NCBI GenBank assembly: GCA_021783685.1
Contig: JAJXTQ010000118.1
Location: 1-6,513, forward strand
Direction: 5' to 3'
Source of the DNA: Pseudomonadota bacterium
Lineage (GTDB): Bacteria; Pseudomonadota; Gammaproteobacteria; UBA5335
DNA: 6,513 nucleotides
In this document: positions 5,425 to 6,513 of the stretch, in pieces
How positions within the stretch are numbered: the first letter of the stretch is position 1
How the letters are laid out: every line of letters starts with the position of its first letter
Program-made: the position numbers and the translations under genes
The notes under the pieces: model-generated
The model's input: the letters and a program-made list of their open reading frames with translations, nothing else
Told to the model about the DNA's origin: nothing
The model's database searches: none

Positions 5425-6513
5425 CGCAGCCCGTGACCCGATCCGCGCAAAGCGCGTTGAACGCCATCCCGGTCAAGACGATCGGCGCCGTCGGCGCCGA
5501 AGGACTTCTCCCGCCAACCCATTACCACCTCCGCCGGCGGCTGGTGCAGGCGCTCTCCCTCGCACTCATGGTCGTGATTCCCGTCACCGGCCTGTTTCGC
5601 TTCGATCCGATAGCCGGTGGCATGGTGGTGCTCGATCGCCAGATCTGGTTTTCCGATTTCTTCCTCGTCTTCGGCCTCTGGTTCTGCGTCGCGACGGCCA
5701 TGGTGTTCCTGTACTCCATCGCGGGAACGGTCTTTTGCGGCTGGGTGTGTCCGCAGAACAGCATTTCCGAATGGGCCAACTTCCTCATGCGCAAGCTGCT
5801 CGGCCGGCGCGCCGAAGTCAGCATCGACGACGGTGCGCCGGTGCGGGTGACGGCATCGAAGGATCGCGCCGTCAACTGGGTCATCCTCGGCATCGGCTAC
5901 CTGGTTGCGTCGATGGCCGTGGCACTGCTGCCGATGCTGTATTTCTGGCCCCCCGGTTCGGTGTGGTCGTTCATGACGCTGCACTCCGACCCCTCGCTCA
6001 AGTCGTCGCTGTACTGGATCTACGGGGTGTTCGTCCTGATCATCCTGCTCGACATCACCATCCTGCGCCACTACTGGTGCCGATTCGCCTGCGTCTACCG
6101 CGTCTGGCAGCACTCGTTCAAGACCCGCCAGACCCTGCACATCGCCTACGACAAGACCCGCGCCGCGGATTGCGAGGGCTGCAACTACTGCGTGACGCAA
6201 TGCTTCATCGACCTCGACCCGCGCCGCACCGACATCTACGACAGTTGCATCAACTGCGGGGAATGCATCGACGCATGCAACCGGATGCATCAGAAGCAAG
6301 AGCTCCCGGGCCTGCTGCGATTCGAATTCGGCGAACGCCAGGGTGCTCCGGTGGCGGCTGCGGCCCGGCCGCGCCGCGGCCGCAAGGAGTCCACCGCCCC
6401 GAGCCGCAGCGCGGAGTACAGCCTGATGGGGCGCACCCGCTGGGCCATCCCCTTCACCGCCCTGGGCCTGGCGATGTTCTCCTGGGGACTGTGGACCTAT
6501 CAGCCCTACCACC
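5421..6513 (+). CDS. CcoG/NapH-type membrane [4Fe-4S] ferredoxin, 3' truncated
   Basis: The first 364 residues are present and the frame is open at the window end. Membrane spans lie at about 41-60, 80-104, 152-175, 197-215 and 342-361. FCGWVCPQ (C106, C110) follows span 2 and WCRFACVY (C220, C224) follows span 4. Two [4Fe-4S] ferredoxin motifs come next: C251, C254, C257, C261 and C276, C279, C282, C286. The order and the IDACN ending match CcoG (FixG/RdxA), the accessory protein that reduces copper for cbb3 oxidase assembly; NapH and NosR are more distant relatives. Two deviations: CxxxCP in the second membrane-edge motif is CxxxCV, and the proline after the first cluster's fourth cysteine is Phe (F262). 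An Arg/Ala-rich linker (about 311-333) precedes the last span. The start at 5421 overlaps the previous stop, with GGAG (5405-5408) 12 nt upstream. The typical CcoG C-terminal domain, if present, lies beyond the window. It is a redox protein for certain; whether it is a true CcoG is open. Confidence 0.85.
   Translation, partial: MTQPVTRSAQSALNAIPVKTIGAVGAEGLLPPTHYHLRRRLVQALSLALMVVIPVTGLFRFDPIAGGMVVLDRQIWFSDFFLVFGLWFCVATAMVFLYSIAGTVFCGWVCPQNSISEWANFLMRKLLGRRAEVSIDDGAPVRVTASKDRAVNWVILGIGYLVASMAVALLPMLYFWPPGSVWSFMTLHSDPSLKSSLYWIYGVFVLIILLDITILRHYWCRFACVYRVWQHSFKTRQTLHIAYDKTRAADCEGCNYCVTQCFIDLDPRRTDIYDSCINCGECIDACNRMHQKQELPGLLRFEFGERQGAPVAAAARPRRGRKESTAPSRSAEYSLMGRTRWAIPFTALGLAMFSWGLWTYQPYH

Noticed and set aside
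5031..6512. A 493-codon minus-strand open frame opposite the ferredoxin gene
   Set aside because: No recognisable domain, and it lies opposite a gene with complete ferredoxin cysteine motifs.

Overview
The window is about two-thirds G+C, and its wobble positions are almost all G or C. The coding style and the gene families (a two-component sensor kinase, a membrane-anchored SUMF1/FGE-fold protein, a CcoG-type polyferredoxin) suggest a respiring proteobacterium. A betaproteobacterium such as a Rhodocyclales-type organism is a guess. Nothing here fixes the taxon.

Layout, all on the + strand: (1) the last ~46 codons of a sensor histidine kinase (to 143); (2) a 191-residue polytopic membrane protein with no recognised family (182-757); (3) a 363-residue SUMF1/FGE-fold protein with one N-terminal membrane anchor and no catalytic cysteine pair (805-1896); (4) an 86-residue exported single-span protein (1883-2143); (5) a 126-residue protein with a signal peptide and two spans (2140-2520, or 2143-2520); (6) a 160-nt GC-rich, hairpin-prone gap; (7) a 903-residue fusion of a two-fold repeated membrane domain to a spermidine-synthase-like Rossmann domain (2713-5424), whose start codon lies in a perfect 32-bp tandem duplication; (8) a CcoG/NapH-type [4Fe-4S] membrane ferredoxin (from 5421), cut by the window end. 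No stretch longer than 160 nt lacks a gene.

Genes 3-4, 4-5 and 7-8 overlap by 4-14 nt (the last two junctions are ATGA). Genes 2-8 therefore look like one transcription unit of membrane or envelope proteins. The only member with a well-studied relative is the CcoG-like protein; CcoG is linked to copper reduction during cbb3 oxidase assembly. The working inference is that the cluster builds, or forms part of, a membrane-bound metal- or heme-containing redox complex whose catalytic subunits lie outside the window. The four unrecognised or divergent members (191 aa, Cys-less SUMF1, 86 aa, 126 aa) are the best candidates for something undescribed.
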